A stretch of 64,000 nucleotides of DNA from Parasponia andersonii (GCA_002914805.1 JXTB01000186.1:186701-250700); one strand, 5' to 3'. Positions 13,001 through 25,500 are shown, numbered from the stretch's first letter. Translations and numbers: made by a program. The notes: generated by a model not told the origin, from the letters alone.

Positions 13001-16000
13001 CGGATTTCTTGCTATGCTGATTGCAGCTATGTTATCACAAAACATCTTCATAGGATTTCGAAAAGGCATTTTTAATTCTTCAAGAATGCGTCTCAGCCAT
13101 ATACCTTCACAAACCCCACAAACCCCATGTGCCAAAGCCCGAAATTCTGCCTCTGCACTGCTTCTAGCTACAACAGCTTGCTTTTTACTTATCCAAGTGA
13201 CCAAGTTGCCCCAAACATATGAACAACACCCAGAAGTTGATCGTCAGTCCGTGACAGAACCTGCCCAATCAGCATCTGAATATAATTCGATGCTCTTGTC
13301 AAAAGTTTTCTTGAAAAACAGTCTCTTTCCTGGTGTCATCTTAAGATATTTGAGAATACGGTAAACAGCATCAAGATGTTCTTCGCAAGGGTCATTCATG
13401 AACTGACTTATAGTACTTACAGAGAAACTAATATCAAGGCGCGTACGAGAAAGATAGATTAGTCTCCCTACCAACCTCTGATATCTCCCTTTGTCAACTG
13501 GTGTTTTTCCTTCTTTCTGGCCTATCTTATGGATTGGGTCCATTTGAGTATCTGCAGGTTTACACCCTAGCATATCTGTTTCTCTTAGTAAGTGTATATT
13601 TTCGCTGAGTCATAACAATTCTCTGACTGGATCGAGCCACCTCCATCCCCAAGAAGTACTTGAGACTTCCCAAGTCCTTGATTTCAAATTCTGTAGCCAG
13701 AAATCTTTTAAGATTCATCATTTCTTCCTGATAGTCTCCTGTTAGGATGATATCATCTACATATACTATTAAATCAGCAATTCTTGAATCTGATGAATGC
13801 TTAAAAAATAATGTATGATCAGATTGACCTTGTGAATACCCTTGCCTCTTTACTGCCTTGGTAAATCTGTCAAACCAAGCTCGAGGGGATTGTTTCAATC
13901 CATACAATGACTTCCTGAGCTTACAAACCTTGTTTCTTATGTTTTGTCCCTCAAGACCTTGTGGAATCTCCATGTAAACTTCCTCTTCAAGATCGCCATT
14001 GAGAAAGGCATTTTTGACATCAAGTTGGTTTAATTGCCAATTCAGATTTACTGTAATAGAGATCAGTACACGAATTGTATTTAACTTAACGACTGGTGCA
14101 AAAGTTTCTAAGTAATCAATACCATATGTTTGTGTAAATCCCTTTACAACAAGTCAGGCCTTGTGTCTCTCTATACTCCCATCAGCCTTATGTTTAACTG
14201 TGAAAATCTATTTGCATGCCAGTGGTTGCTTTCTGGGTGGTAGATTTGTAAGTTCCCATGTACCATTTTTCTTTAGTGCTGAGATCTCTTCATTAATGGC
14301 TATTCTCCACTCAGGTTTTTGTGCAGCCTCATGAAAACTTTTTGGAATTTCGACAGAGGATATAGCTGACACATATGTTCGATAGCTAGGAGACAACTTT
14401 TCATAAGAGACAAAGTTAGCTATAGGATGTCTAGTGGTACATGATCTTACTCCTTTCCTTATGGCAATAGGTAAATGCAAATCATCACTAGTATCATCAT
14501 TAGTAACATAGGAATCAGTTGCGTTACCTAGTTGTGTTTCAGATGATTCAAGTCTCGGTTCCAACTCTTGGTTCTGCTCAGGTTGTGCATAGGCTTCTAT
14601 ATTCTCTTGAGTCTTTGGCCTCCTAGTATAAACATGTAACCTTTGGTTCACTGCTTCTTGTGTGTTTGATTCAGTTGCTTTTGGTTGGACTCAGATTAAG
14701 GAGTTTCGGACAAAGGGTTTTCAGATGAATGGGTAGGTTCAGAAGTAGACTCAGCAGAGGTAGGTTCAGAAGTAGGCTCAGCAGACTCAGGCACGGACTG
14801 GTAAGTGGAGTTGGTAGGTAGATTTGGAATGATGGTGTTCTGAGTTTCAATACAAAACTGATATTCATTTGTCTCATTCTCCCCCTGAATATGAGTTTTG
14901 GGATAGTAGGATTGATTCTCAAAGAAGGTAACATCCATGGTATGATAAAACTTGCTAGTGATTGGAGAATAACACTTATATCCTTTGTGGTTTGATGAGT
15001 ATCCCAAAAAAATGCACTTTGTGACTTTTGGATCAAGTTTACTTCGGTTGTGAGAATAGACTTGAACAAATGCTGAACAACCAAAAATTCGAAATGGAAT
15101 TGTAGACAATAACTGAGAAGAAGGGAAAGTTTTGCCAAGAACATCATATGAAGTTTTGAATTGGAGAACACGTGAAGGCATTCGATTGATGAAATAAGTG
15201 GCTGTGAGAACGGCTTCACCCCAGAAGTGTTTAGGAACATTTGTTGAGAACATTATAGACCTGGCAACTTCAAGACAATGTCTATTTTTCCTTTCTGCTA
15301 TGCCATTTTGTTGAGGTGTATCTACATATGAACTTTGGTGAATTATCCCATGTTTTTCTAAGTAACCCCCAAAACAGAATTATAGTAATCTTTGGCATTG
15401 TCAGTTCTCAAGATTTGGATTTTTGTTTGAAATTGAGTATTTACCATAGAGTGAAACTTTTGAAAAATTGAGCTAACTTCTGACTTTTCTTTCATGAGAA
15501 ANNNNNNNNNNNNNNNNNNNNNNNNNNNNNNNNNNNNNNNNNNNNNNNNNNNNNNNNNNNNNNNNNNNNNNNNNNNNNNNNNNNNNNNNNNNNNNNNNNN
15601 NNNNNNNNNNNNNNNNNNNNNNNNNNNNNNNNNNNNNNNNNNNNNNNNNNNNNNNNNNNNNNNNNNNNNNNNNNNNNNNNNNNNNNNNNNNNNNNNNNNN
15701 NNNNNNNNNNNNNNNNNNNGTTGAAGTTGTCCAAACATCTTTTGCAAAATTTCCAATTGTTCCTTGCTAAATACAGTATTGTCATTTGCAGTAGCGATGT
15801 TACTTCGAATTTCTTTCCGGTTCTGGAATCGGGCTGGCTTCCAATCTGCAGGTTTGCCGTGAATTTCCCAACACTTGTCTTTTGTATGTTCGGGTTTCCA
15901 ACAATGATCGCACCATGGGCGTTCCTTTCGAATTCGATTGTCATTGTTTTGTGGATTAAATCCTCGGACTGCAAGAGCAGAATTCTCAACTGTTGGAGAA

Positions 16001-19000
16001 TTGATTGTTGTTGGAGTGTCCATCATGATCTTTTTCCGGGTTACCTCTCGCCTCACTTCAGAGAATGTTTCTCGAATACTCGGCATTGGTCGTTGACTCA
16101 TAATGCGGCCCCTCACTTCATCTAGATTCGTATTTAGCCCCAGCAAGAACTTGTAAATTCTTTCTTTTTCAACAATCTTCCGATATCTAGTGTTGTCTCC
16201 TGGACAGTCCCATTCAATGGATTCCAGGATATCAAGTTGCTACCAGTATCGAGTAAGTGTGTTGTAATATTGTTGCACGGATAGATCCCCCTGTCTCAAA
16301 TCATGTAGCTTTCCCTTGATTTCAAAGACTGCCGAAGTATTTTCTTTGTCAGAGTAGGAGACTTTGACTACTTCCCAAATGTCCTTTGCAGTGGTATAGA
16401 ACATGAAGTCCTCGCCTATGTCAGTGTTCATGGAGTTGATCAGCCATGACATGACCATGTTATTTTCGGTTTTCCATTTTCTGTATGTTGGATCATTTGT
16501 TCCTGGAGCTGCCGCTGCACCAGTGAGATAATCGTCCTTGTCTTTGCCGCTGCACCAGTGAGATAATCGTCCTTGTCTTTGCCGCCGATGAACATAAGGA
16601 CAGATTGAGACCATTGGAGAAAATTATCTCCATTGAGTTTGTGTACTGTGATGGGTGTTGCTGAATTATCCGTTCCTCCCATAGAAATTGGTGTTGAGAC
16701 ATCTGGGCTTGAGGTTATCTCCGAACTCCCTTCGGTTTGTTTATCGGCTGCCATCCCATATGTGGTCATGACGGAGGTCCAGGTTCAGAAGCTCTGATAC
16801 CATGAAGATTGATATGAAGAGAATAATTCTGAAATGTTCTTCTTGTTATCAACGTAGGTAGAGAAGGAAATAAATAGGATAGATAGCAACAGGTTTGCCA
16901 TTCAAATCCCTTAAGTCTAGGCAACAAATCAGTAAAAGAAATCTGAATAATAAAACCTAATCGCTATAGATCACACAATATATAACCAAAATCCTATAAA
17001 TAAGGAAATAAACTTATGGATAAATCTACAAAAACTATCAAAGCTAAATCTTATCCAGGGCTATAACCTACAGAATAACCACATATAATAAAAGCTACCA
17101 GTAAGACCATAATCTTTCCATTTATTGGTTCTGTTACCCTCTTAGGAGGATCATGGGTAGGCGTGCATAAATCGGCAAATAGAGGAGAAGAATGAGACAT
17201 GGAACAACATCAACTACACCCTAACAACTTCCAAGTTAGGTATGATTGCAATTTGTAAGTATTCTCACCAAAGTATAAAAAGCACAAACAAGGGAAGAAA
17301 AACATTTCCACCTTGTCAAATTTAACTCATATTCAATATAAGACTCCCAAAAATAATAATAATAATAATAATTAAAAAATAAATAAATAAGGCCACCATC
17401 TCATTCAAAACAACCAAGAAGCAATAGAAATAAAAATAAATTACAAGATATGGTTGCCCCATTTACCTCCCATCGTACAAGAGCAGTATTTGCACCAATT
17501 AATTTCAAAATATGTCCACGAGTGTTACTGGGAATCAGCAGACCTTCAATTCCAGGTACATGCAATGGAACACGTGTTTCAACAATTTGGGATGTGGCAT
17601 CCACCAAGGAATCATCAGTAATCTCAAACAATGATGAAATGCCCACTGATTTATCAAGAAAGTTATACCTGTTCACGTGGAGGATGTATATGTGAGGATT
17701 CCATAATAATTGAATAAGAAGATAGCTTTCAAGAACAATGTAAAGGAACTAGAACTCAAGATGCTGTGTCAAGCATATCAAAAATCATTACCACAGGAAA
17801 ACCCATTGATGTACAAATCTAAGCCGAAGAGATCACTAAAGAAAGCTAAATAAAGGAACTCACACACATTCTGCTGGCCAAGTTCCTTCAGATAGGGATG
17901 ATAAAAGGCGAATAAGTTCCATGGTCCTGAAGGGAAATTCACCCTCTAGGTTACAGAGAAGACACCGAATAGGACCATCGACAAAACTTTCTCTGTCCCA
18001 AAACTGAATGCAAAGTGACTCCTGAAAAATTAAAGAGCAATACCATCCAATTAAATAACTATAGAGGAAATAAAAGGTCAACTTTAATAATACCAACAGT
18101 GAATAAATTAACAAAAATAATCAATTAATGACCCTGAAAGACAATCATTATGCATCCAAACCTCTCCCCGGTAAACTTTGCAAAGAATATCCAATATCAA
18201 ATTAAGGGTACCGTCTTCCAGCTGCAACATAGAGAGAAAAGGATAAGTCAGAGACGAATCAAATCAACACCTTAAGGTTATTCAATATGCTTAATATAAT
18301 TACCTGAAGATTGATCTCATATGACGCAATAAATGCAGAAATAAAAGTTCTCAATACACTTCGATAACCAGCAACGGGTCCCTTAAGAAACAAACAGAAC
18401 AAAAAAAGATCAAAGATTTGAAACTAAAATGAAAACATTGAAAAGGAAATTACAAAGGGAAGACAAAATTGACTGCTTATAGCTTATGGAAAGGGAAGAA
18501 GTAATGCATAACCAACCATACAGAGAATACCCTGTATGTTTTACTGTTAAAACTAAAAAGAACAAAAATGAGTACACATCTTTTTATTAGGTAAACCCTT
18601 CTAACGAATTACTAGACCTAAAATCATAAACTGAGATTAACTTACATCAGACTCATTTAATAGGTCACTCTGAAGGATCTCAAGAAAATATCGCAAAGAT
18701 ACAGCTTCAAAAGCTTGACGAACATAACCAACATGATCAATCTCCTGGAAAACATGAAAATTTAAATAAGCTCATCATCAATAATAGTCTTACAACATGG
18801 TGCAAAAACAAAAAGGCAATTTGAAACGCATACCATTAGAACATTGTTTTCCTCTTTTCCAGGAAGTGATGAAATCAGACAAAGAAACACTGCCCATGTT
18901 AGAAGTAGCGGGCCTGCTTCCTTAGTTTCAAAAGCATTAAGACTTGAAACTATAGCATCCATCTCTTGGACATCAGTTATGGAAAAATGAGAAGAAAGCT

Positions 19001-22000
19001 GCCTGAAGAATCGCACGTGTTGTACATTAAGGAAAACAAAGTGGTGAAATGAAAAGGCATTTAGTATTACTTTTGCCACTTCAATATAGTTATAGATGTG
19101 TCTACTACATTGAAAAAATAAATACATAAACTTCTTATTACTTTATATCAATAAATTAACCAAGATAGAACCATGCTATTGCCAAACATTGAAAGTGAAA
19201 CTAACAATTAGCAGAACACCTGAAAGGCATTTCATCATGGACCATCTGTAAAAGATTTTCCAAGTCCAGGGTTTCTATAAGAATAAGTAACAGCTGAATT
19301 TTGGCTTCATAAGACGAACGTATAGCTTCAGTTGAAATTTCCAGCTTGCCAAAGTTATATGACCCAGACAAGATTCCCTACAGAAAGCAAGTTTTAGCAA
19401 GGATTAGGAGTAGAAAGATTTAGAAAGTAATTCAAAGAGAAGGACAAAGGAGAAAGATTTAGAAAGTAATTCAAAGAGAAGGACAAAGCACCTTGAGAAG
19501 CAAGCACAAATTTTTCCACCTCTCACCATTGCAAATACAAAATGACTCGTAATATGCAAGGAAAAGAATGTCCAAAACCAAATGGTCTTCAAGCAGCATC
19601 TCCTCAGCCCACAGGGTGAAAAGGTCAACATCCTATGAAAGTTTCCACAGCTTAGCTTAACCGTCAAACACTATAATAGCTAAGATAACCACAAAAATGA
19701 TATCAGCAAGTAATACGAATGTTTCAGACCCCAAGCTGTGACAACAAGCTGCACCATTAATGTTTAAATATTCAAGTCAATCCAGAATAGGGAGAATGAA
19801 TTATCAGTCCAGTAATCTCATTAGCAATCTCATTATTTCTTCACATCTCATGAAAGGGTGACCCTTTCTACCACAGTAACTCTGATAAGAACTAGAAACA
19901 CATGTTTCAATTTTTTTCTTTCAACTAAGAATCTAGAACCTTGAATTTTAATGGATCCTAATGAGAGGTTACATACAGGCTGTCAAGAGGAAAATGTTGA
20001 TACTGCCCGAGCTTCTTCTTTTTTCCTTTTTTTTTATATATTTTTATACTTGTCCTGCTGAACCCTACAATCTTTGGGAGGCAGGAAACTTTAACATATT
20101 GCTAGGTACAACCCCATGAGGAATCAAACCTTAAACCTCACAGGAAGAAACCATGGGCCTGATCACTCCACCAAACTCTCATGGGTGCCTACACTTTTCT
20201 ATTTAAATGAAATTATTCAGTATACCAATTGGGGCTAGCTCATTTGGTCTAGGACTCAAGAGTGCGTGTGAGTGCGAGGGATAGGTCATGGGTTCGAGTC
20301 CCAGAGGAGTCAAATAGGTGTATCTCATAAAAAAAAAAATGCAATTATTTAGTATCGGCAAATACTCTTTCTAAAACAACTATTTATGAGACCAAAATGT
20401 TGCAAGAAAGGCATCCTAGAAGCTGGGATTGAAGCACATCCGTTCTAGTAAATAAAAACAGACCTTTGCCAAAGTTTCACTGACCTGACTTTGCCAGGGG
20501 GATTGAATAAAAGTAAGACAGTAACATTTTCAAAACCACTGATACATATGCTGCATAGAAGAGTTCTTCAACATTCAAGAATAAAGTGCACCCACCAAAC
20601 ACAAATTGTTTTGGAAGATTAGTTACAATAAGTTTGAAGAAGTGATGTCTTAAGCATATATTAGAAAGCTTAATTATGCATCATTTTGTTCATCAATCTT
20701 GCAAAACAAAATAGAATACATTAAAAAAAAAGGCATGTTTTCATAGTAAATATACCATTTGGTCGGGGTGACTAGAGGAAAGAAGTTCTTGTAGAACAGA
20801 TATTAGTTTTCCTTCTAAACCATCAGAAATCAGCTTTGAAGCCACCTCCCATAGACCAGCATCTTTTCGGGAGCCATTTCCTAGAGATACTGTATTAAAA
20901 AATAGCAGTATTATAGTAAATAAGATAACAATAAGAATAAACAACTGAGAACTAAACAAGTTTATCTGTCATGATAAACTTACAAGCATGCATGAGAATC
21001 CTCCTGGTGCACTTTAGCAGGCATTGTCGCTCGACGTAATATTGAATCAATATCTAAATTAAACAGACGACAGTTAGAAAAGTAACATAACGTGATGACA
21101 TGAAAGCAAAATTTACACACTGTTTTAGAGGAAACTTCAATAAAAGATCTAAAAACCCCATCCCCCTCAAAACAGTATCTAGCAGAGTTATATACTGTCG
21201 ACAATAAAAAATTTGAAAAAAGACTTCAAAAACGAGAAAAGCAGTATTTTCCTTTGAAATATTGACCTAATGAACCATGCTGGTAAAAGTCAAAACAAAC
21301 AAAATTAAAATACAAAACCATCAAAGAAGGTATTAAGATTAATATTATTGTAACTAACGCATAATTCAGAAAGTTCTAAAACAGTAAGTATGCTTCTCAT
21401 TTTGTTAAAGGAATCTGTAAGCTTCCTAAAAAATTTCAACTCCATGATTGCAATTGACTTGTGGAGTCACTAGCACAGTTAGCAGCTTTTAAACCTAAAC
21501 TAATATGTGCCAAAATGGTCCCAATTAAAGCATGAAAACAAAACCTGCAGCTATCTCATTCATCCCTTATTCTACAACAACAAAATATTTCACATGCTCC
21601 ACCAAACTAATATCGAACAACAGAACCAAAAACGTGGGACAGAAGAAAGCTACTAACCCCATGTGGAAATTCTTGAACTATAGAGTTAAGAGCTACATTG
21701 TTCTTCTCGACAGATCTTTCAACGAGGATATATGATTGAACCTCATCTAGACACTGCAACAAAAAGAAATAATCAACCAGTTGGTAAATAATAACGAATA
21801 AGAACTCAATAGCGATTGCCCTAAGTAGCAGCTATTAAAAAAGGAAAGGAAAAAAAAAAAAAAAAAGGTCCCTCATTCCTTAAATTTCAGAATCTGTTTA
21901 TTTCGCAAGTCACTAAAAGAATCAAAATAAACCCAGAATACGTTTTCATTTAGAATATTCAAATTGCTATTCTCAACTCATAACACATTGCTAACATGGA

Positions 22001-22563
22001 ATTATATTGCTCATCCTAACTACTTTCAAAACCCAATATTATTTGCAAACAATACTAATAATAAAGCCCTGAAATTTTACTGGAGATTCTCTCTTGCTCT
22101 TGGTTCCAGTGGTATCAAGTGTCAACACATATTATTGGCAACAACAAAAACAACCCCAAAAAAAAAAGTGACTGAAAATAAGAGCTATAACTCACCAACA
22201 AGGAACTAATTTCTAAAGCCTTATCTTTCAATTCAGGCAGTACATTCAACTGGTGAGACCCAATTTTCAGTTGCTGCGAATTCAAAGCCTCCCTCGACTT
22301 CTCATCAGGAGGCTTGAAGCGAGAAACGGTGTCGACAAACCAAGAATGATTATCCTTCAATTTCTTCATCTAAACAAAAACCAAGCACCAAGTTCAGAAA
22401 ACGTACAGACGACATTTATGCACTGAAAGAGAGAATAGGGCGGGAGAAGAGGCACCAGACTGGGCGGGGGGTCGAAGGAGAGTGAGGCATTTTCGAGGTC
22501 AGTGAGAAGAAGAGAGAAGGGGTCCCACCAAAGAGAAGGATCAACGGAGTTAGGGTTCGCCAT
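1856..22563 (-). CDS. NUP188: Nucleoporin NUP188 homologue, 31 exons, 1925 aa
   Basis: Large alpha-solenoid scaffold nucleoporin of the NUP188/NUP205 class (inner ring of the nuclear pore). The N-terminus ([20 protein letters not shown]), the [11 protein letters not shown] segment and the C-terminus (EGHAFLKSS...[11 protein letters not shown]) match plant NUP188 as I remember it; Arabidopsis is about 1965 aa. All junctions are GT-AG and the phases close to 5778 bases. Exons in transcript order: 22563-22456, 22369-22196, 21753-21658, 21053-20984, 20889-20756, 19632-19492, 19377-19220, 19002-18834, 18744-18646, 18381-18304, 18221-18162, 18021-17864, 17668-17467, 12432-12313, 11885-11800, 11714-11610, 11152-11054, 10458-10370, 10015-9867, 9352-9209, 9106-8999, 7742-7638, 7546-7436, 7206-7028, 6803-6335, 6006-5899, 5703-5645, 5089-4705, 3971-2466, 2277-2070, 1956-1856. 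The 1506-base exon 29 is the longest. Intron 13 contains a copia element, and introns 5 and 23 contain SINEs. The coding frame is intact, so the gene is probably functional. Confidence 0.94.
6811..7004. repeat. 90-bp tandem duplication with (GA)n tails in NUP188 intron 24
   Basis: The unit starting GAAGAAAGATGGAAGAAATT at 6811 repeats at 6901 with one base change. Each copy ends in a GA run; the second (6967-7004) is longer. It fills most of intron 24, between the acceptor of exon 25 (6803) and the donor of exon 24 (7028). The near identity points to a recent duplication. Confidence 0.9.
7244..7336 (+). mobile_element. tRNA-derived SINE copy A, with target-site duplication
   Basis: A box-like TTAGCTCAAGTGG (near 7251) and B box-like GGGGTTCAAGTCC (near 7294) are followed by a 3' poly-A tail. 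A perfect 11-bp duplication, AACAATTAAGG, flanks the element at 7233-7243 and 7337-7347, so insertion by target-primed reverse transcription is well supported. It lies antisense in NUP188 intron 23 and belongs to the same family as the copy at 20224. Confidence 0.85.
12568..12795 (-). repeat. 3' LTR of the copia element
   Basis: This 228-bp repeat is 98% identical to 16803-17030. It is the downstream LTR because the element reads on the minus strand. The polypurine tract lies immediately next to it at 12796-12807. Confidence 0.96.
12796..12807 (-). other. Polypurine tract of the copia element
   Basis: The minus strand reads CTTGAGGGGGAG directly before the 3' LTR. The TGA stop codon of the polyprotein (12803-12805) overlaps the tract, a compact arrangement common in copia elements. 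Confidence 0.9.
12803..16769 (-). pseudogene. Degenerate copia gag-pol polyprotein
   Basis: Gag starts at 16769 ([11 protein letters not shown]) and has the [12 protein letters not shown] signature of plant copia gag. A CX2CX4HX4C zinc knuckle lies at about 15872-15912. Integrase remains include RTDN near 15400 and [13 protein letters not shown] near 15310; reverse transcriptase has YVDD at 13752-13763; RNase H has ARSSAEAEF near 13150. It cannot make a full polyprotein: a 35-bp tandem duplication shifts the gag frame (16516-16585), stops occur at 16240-16242, 14696-14698, 14208-14210 and 13244-13246, and there are frame breaks near 14690 and 13590. Protease and the first half of integrase are missing or hidden in the N gap. 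Any movement would need enzymes from another element. Confidence 0.93.
15502..15719. other. Assembly gap (218 N) inside the copia element
   Basis: A run of 218 N lies between the zinc knuckle and the middle of integrase. Protease plus the missing half of integrase normally need several hundred more bases than this, so either the gap size is an estimate or the element also carries an internal deletion. Confidence 0.95.
16791..16802 (-). other. Primer-binding site, initiator tRNA-Met type
   Basis: On the minus strand this reads TGGTATCAGAGC, the classical plant copia PBS, immediately after the LTR end. Confidence 0.93.
16803..17030 (-). repeat. 5' LTR of the copia element
   Basis: Upstream LTR on the minus strand, followed directly by the primer-binding site. 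It differs from the other LTR by five substitutions and no indels. The element's own promoter would lie here, in the sense direction of NUP188. Confidence 0.96.
19412..19488. repeat. 38-bp tandem duplication beside a NUP188 splice donor
   Basis: AGAAAGATTTAGAAAGTAAT begins identical 38-base units at 19412 and 19451. The array ends three bases before exon 6 (boundary 19492), inside intron 6. The exon and its GT donor are unchanged. Confidence 0.88.
20224..20342 (+). mobile_element. tRNA-derived SINE copy B, with target-site duplication
   Basis: CTAGCTCATTTGGTCTAG (A box region) and GGGTTCGAGTCCC (B box region, the best-kept copy) precede GTGTATCTCAT and a poly-A tail. The flanks AATTATTCAGTAT (20211-20223) and AATTATTTAGTAT (20343-20355) are a 13-bp target duplication with one mismatch. 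It lies antisense in NUP188 intron 5. Confidence 0.85.
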
Positions 22564-25500
22564 TGATGGATCTTGAAAGCTTGAATGTGTTAAAACCCTT
22601 GAAAGGAAAGGGTTTTTGTTTCAATCGTTTCGCGCTTCGCCGCCTCTAGAGTTTGCCAAATAGCTAACCCAGGGACAAAAAGGGAAATTGTTAGAGTTTC
22701 GAGCGGAGCCGGAGAGTATAACGGCCTCTCTCAACGGTAGTTAAAAAAATAAAAAATAATAAAAAAAGGTAAACTTTTCCTCCTCCTAAAATAAAAAACT
22801 GGAAAAAAAAAAAAAAAGTTAATGTTGCTCTGGATGTATTTCTTTCTCTTTCTTCTTTTTATAAATTTTCTCTCTAGGTTTATTTTAGTTCTTAAATTTT
22901 CTTTACACAATAATGGCATCCGAATTATATAATTATTGTAATAATAAATATTTAATATAAACAAGTCACAAATTACATAATTCAATTAGGGCTAACTCAG
23001 TTGGTCTAAAATTTGAGAAATGTGTGTGCACGTTTGGGGATAATTTATAATAAGTGGTGGTCATTAGTTAAGTCTCATTTTTAAAAATAAAAAAAAAATC
23101 ACAAAGTACATAATTTGTCAACTTAAACGGTAAATTATCAAATTTATACAATTATTATAACAATGACTATTTTTTATAAACAGTTAAATTTTTAATATAA
23201 ATAAACTATATACAAAACATGCAGTTTGATAATCATGACTGAAAATAAAATTCTTATTTATATAAGTAAATGAAGTTAAATCATACGTTTTATTCATGAC
23301 TATTTTAAGTTTAAAAAATAATAATTTGTGACGGAAGATTATTATTGTAATAATTATATAATTTATTATTATGTAATAAATTAGAAGTTTAGACAACAAA
23401 GTAGTTCAAAAAATATAATTTATGAGCTATTACAATAATTAACCAAAAAATAATTTGCTTCTCTTGACGTCTAGTCTTTTTGTTTGCTCTCTAATTAAGA
23501 AAAGTGTTTCACTTCGAAAAAAAAAATTAATTTTGGTCGTGAAGCACTAAAATGGTCAATCTGAAAAGCAAACAAATCACTCATATCCCGTTTTAGCATT
23601 TCAAACGCTAGCCATTTTTATGTCAGTTTGTATAACGGGACGATGATTTTAATGTTATAAGAGACAAAATTAAAACTTTTCGTAACTTGAAGCATTTAAT
23701 TCAGATATAAACATTGAATTAAATCAGTTTTTTCTTCTTTTATGCAACGACTAACACATTGACACCGGTGAGCGGGAAAAAATAAAATAAAAATAAATAA
23801 ATATCAATTAGAATTTTATTATTAGCTTATATAATTTTTCGAATTTAAACATTTAATCATTATTTGTAATGAATTATAATTCGTAATTGGATAAAAACTG
23901 AGGAGAAAAATTGAATGTTAGTAATAATTGACCAAGCTTCTTTTAGTTTCGTGAATTTTAAAAGTGCTAACATAAATGCTTTTGGTTCGCACGATGTTAT
24001 TATAAGTTTAAAGTAAATAAAAACGGAGAATTTTAAATGTATCGACAAATAGATTATATACATTCATTTTGTTTGTACAACACAAAAGATTTATTTCATT
24101 ATTTTACTTTTTTCTTGTACATTCTTTGTATTCCAAAAACACCATTTTCTTTACTTTATACATTCCTTATTTCGTTGTATATTTTGATTTTTTTTTAATT
24201 TATTTTTCTTTTTATTAAACTATTATCGTCAATAACATTATGTTTTTTTCCCCCACACTTTTTTATGCTTTTCATTTTTATTCTCTCCTAAAATCAATAA
24301 ATGTAAGCATTTTTTTACTCTCTTTTTTTTTCGTGCTCTCCAATATATATGCGAGATTAAGGTTCATATAATAGCAATTACCCTATTTATCCAGTAACTA
24401 TATATATATATATAAGATATATATTTACATATGCACCATTTCCAATTCAAAATTTCTTTAAAATCAGATGATTAATACATAGTAAAATAAAATACTATAA
24501 ATTTATAAAATTCCAAAATCTTCAAAGATTTGTGAAATTATTCTAATGTGCAGAAGTAGTTCCACCACGTAACGGGGAAAAAGAGAAAAGTTTATATAAA
24601 TTTATAATAACATAATAGGCCTATTTAGTTCTAGATTATTGTATTAAGTAATTCTAAATAGAGGTAAATTTGTTATTAAAAATATGAATGTACATAGTCC
24701 AAATATAATATTGATGAATTTAAAAGTTTCCATAAAAAGAATATCATTGCATTTATTTTTTTATTATTTTTTTATATCCACAGTAACTCTAATATTAACA
24801 AGTGTTCACACAATTCACAGCTGTAATACTTTGAGAAAAAAATAAATAATAATATGAACTTACTAGGAGTGGGTGGAGTATGATGTTTTCAAACATATTT
24901 ACATGGGATTATATTATACTCCAATAATGCACGAAGGCACTCCAATCAATTTTTTTTTTCCTATTATGAGATTTATTTTTCTTACTATTTTTTTTTAATT
25001 TCCTATACTATCCTTATAGTTGCGTCAATTTGCTCAATGGATGCTAGGAAAATAAGTTTACATGTATATGGATATATACATATATTTCCAATTCGATTTC
25101 TAGGATGTCAATTGGGTGGAGTGGGATCAGTTTTGTATTTATCATCACTATCTCTGTTATTATTTTATTATATTATCCTTGCATCATTCACCATTTAAAT
25201 TGGTGCGGGACAATTTCAGAGAATCTATATCGAGGACCGATTTCCCTATTAGTATATTAGGGTCCCCGTTTGGATTCATTATCTTTAATTAATTAAATAA
25301 TCCTATGTTAGTCCAAATTTTTTAAAAGTCTAAATATATTGAAAAAAAAATCAAAATTAAAGTTAACTTCATTAAAAATTCAAATTTTAGACCTGAATAA
25401 CTAAAAAACACATTCAAATAAAGTTTTAACATATTATAATTATCAATTATAAAACATTTAATACTAAAATTATATAGCATATAATTCACTCATAAAGTTA

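Larger units (their letters stand above)
12568..17030 (-). mobile_element. Ty1/copia LTR retrotransposon in NUP188 intron 13
   Basis: Two 228-bp LTRs (12568-12795 and 16803-17030), TG...CA on both, flank a minus-strand gag-pol. The PBS complementary to initiator Met tRNA (16791-16802) abuts the upstream LTR, and a polypurine tract (12796-12807) abuts the downstream LTR. The 5-bp target duplication AAAAC is intact at 12563-12567 and 17031-17035. The LTRs differ at 5 of 228 sites, which suggests insertion within roughly the last 1-2 million years (inference from commonly used rates). It is inserted in the same orientation as NUP188. At 4.46 kb, including 218 N, it is shorter than the usual copia length of about 5 kb. 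Confidence 0.97.

Noticed and set aside
15494..15724. Open frame spanning the N gap
   Set aside because: Almost entirely undetermined bases; no evidence of coding.
20224..20342. tRNA gene
   Set aside because: A and B boxes are present, but the acceptor stem does not pair and there is a poly-A tail and target duplication; it is a SINE.
22731..24063. Several minus-strand frames upstream of NUP188
   Set aside because: Tyr/Ile/Phe-rich translations of AT-rich DNA; no family or exon structure.
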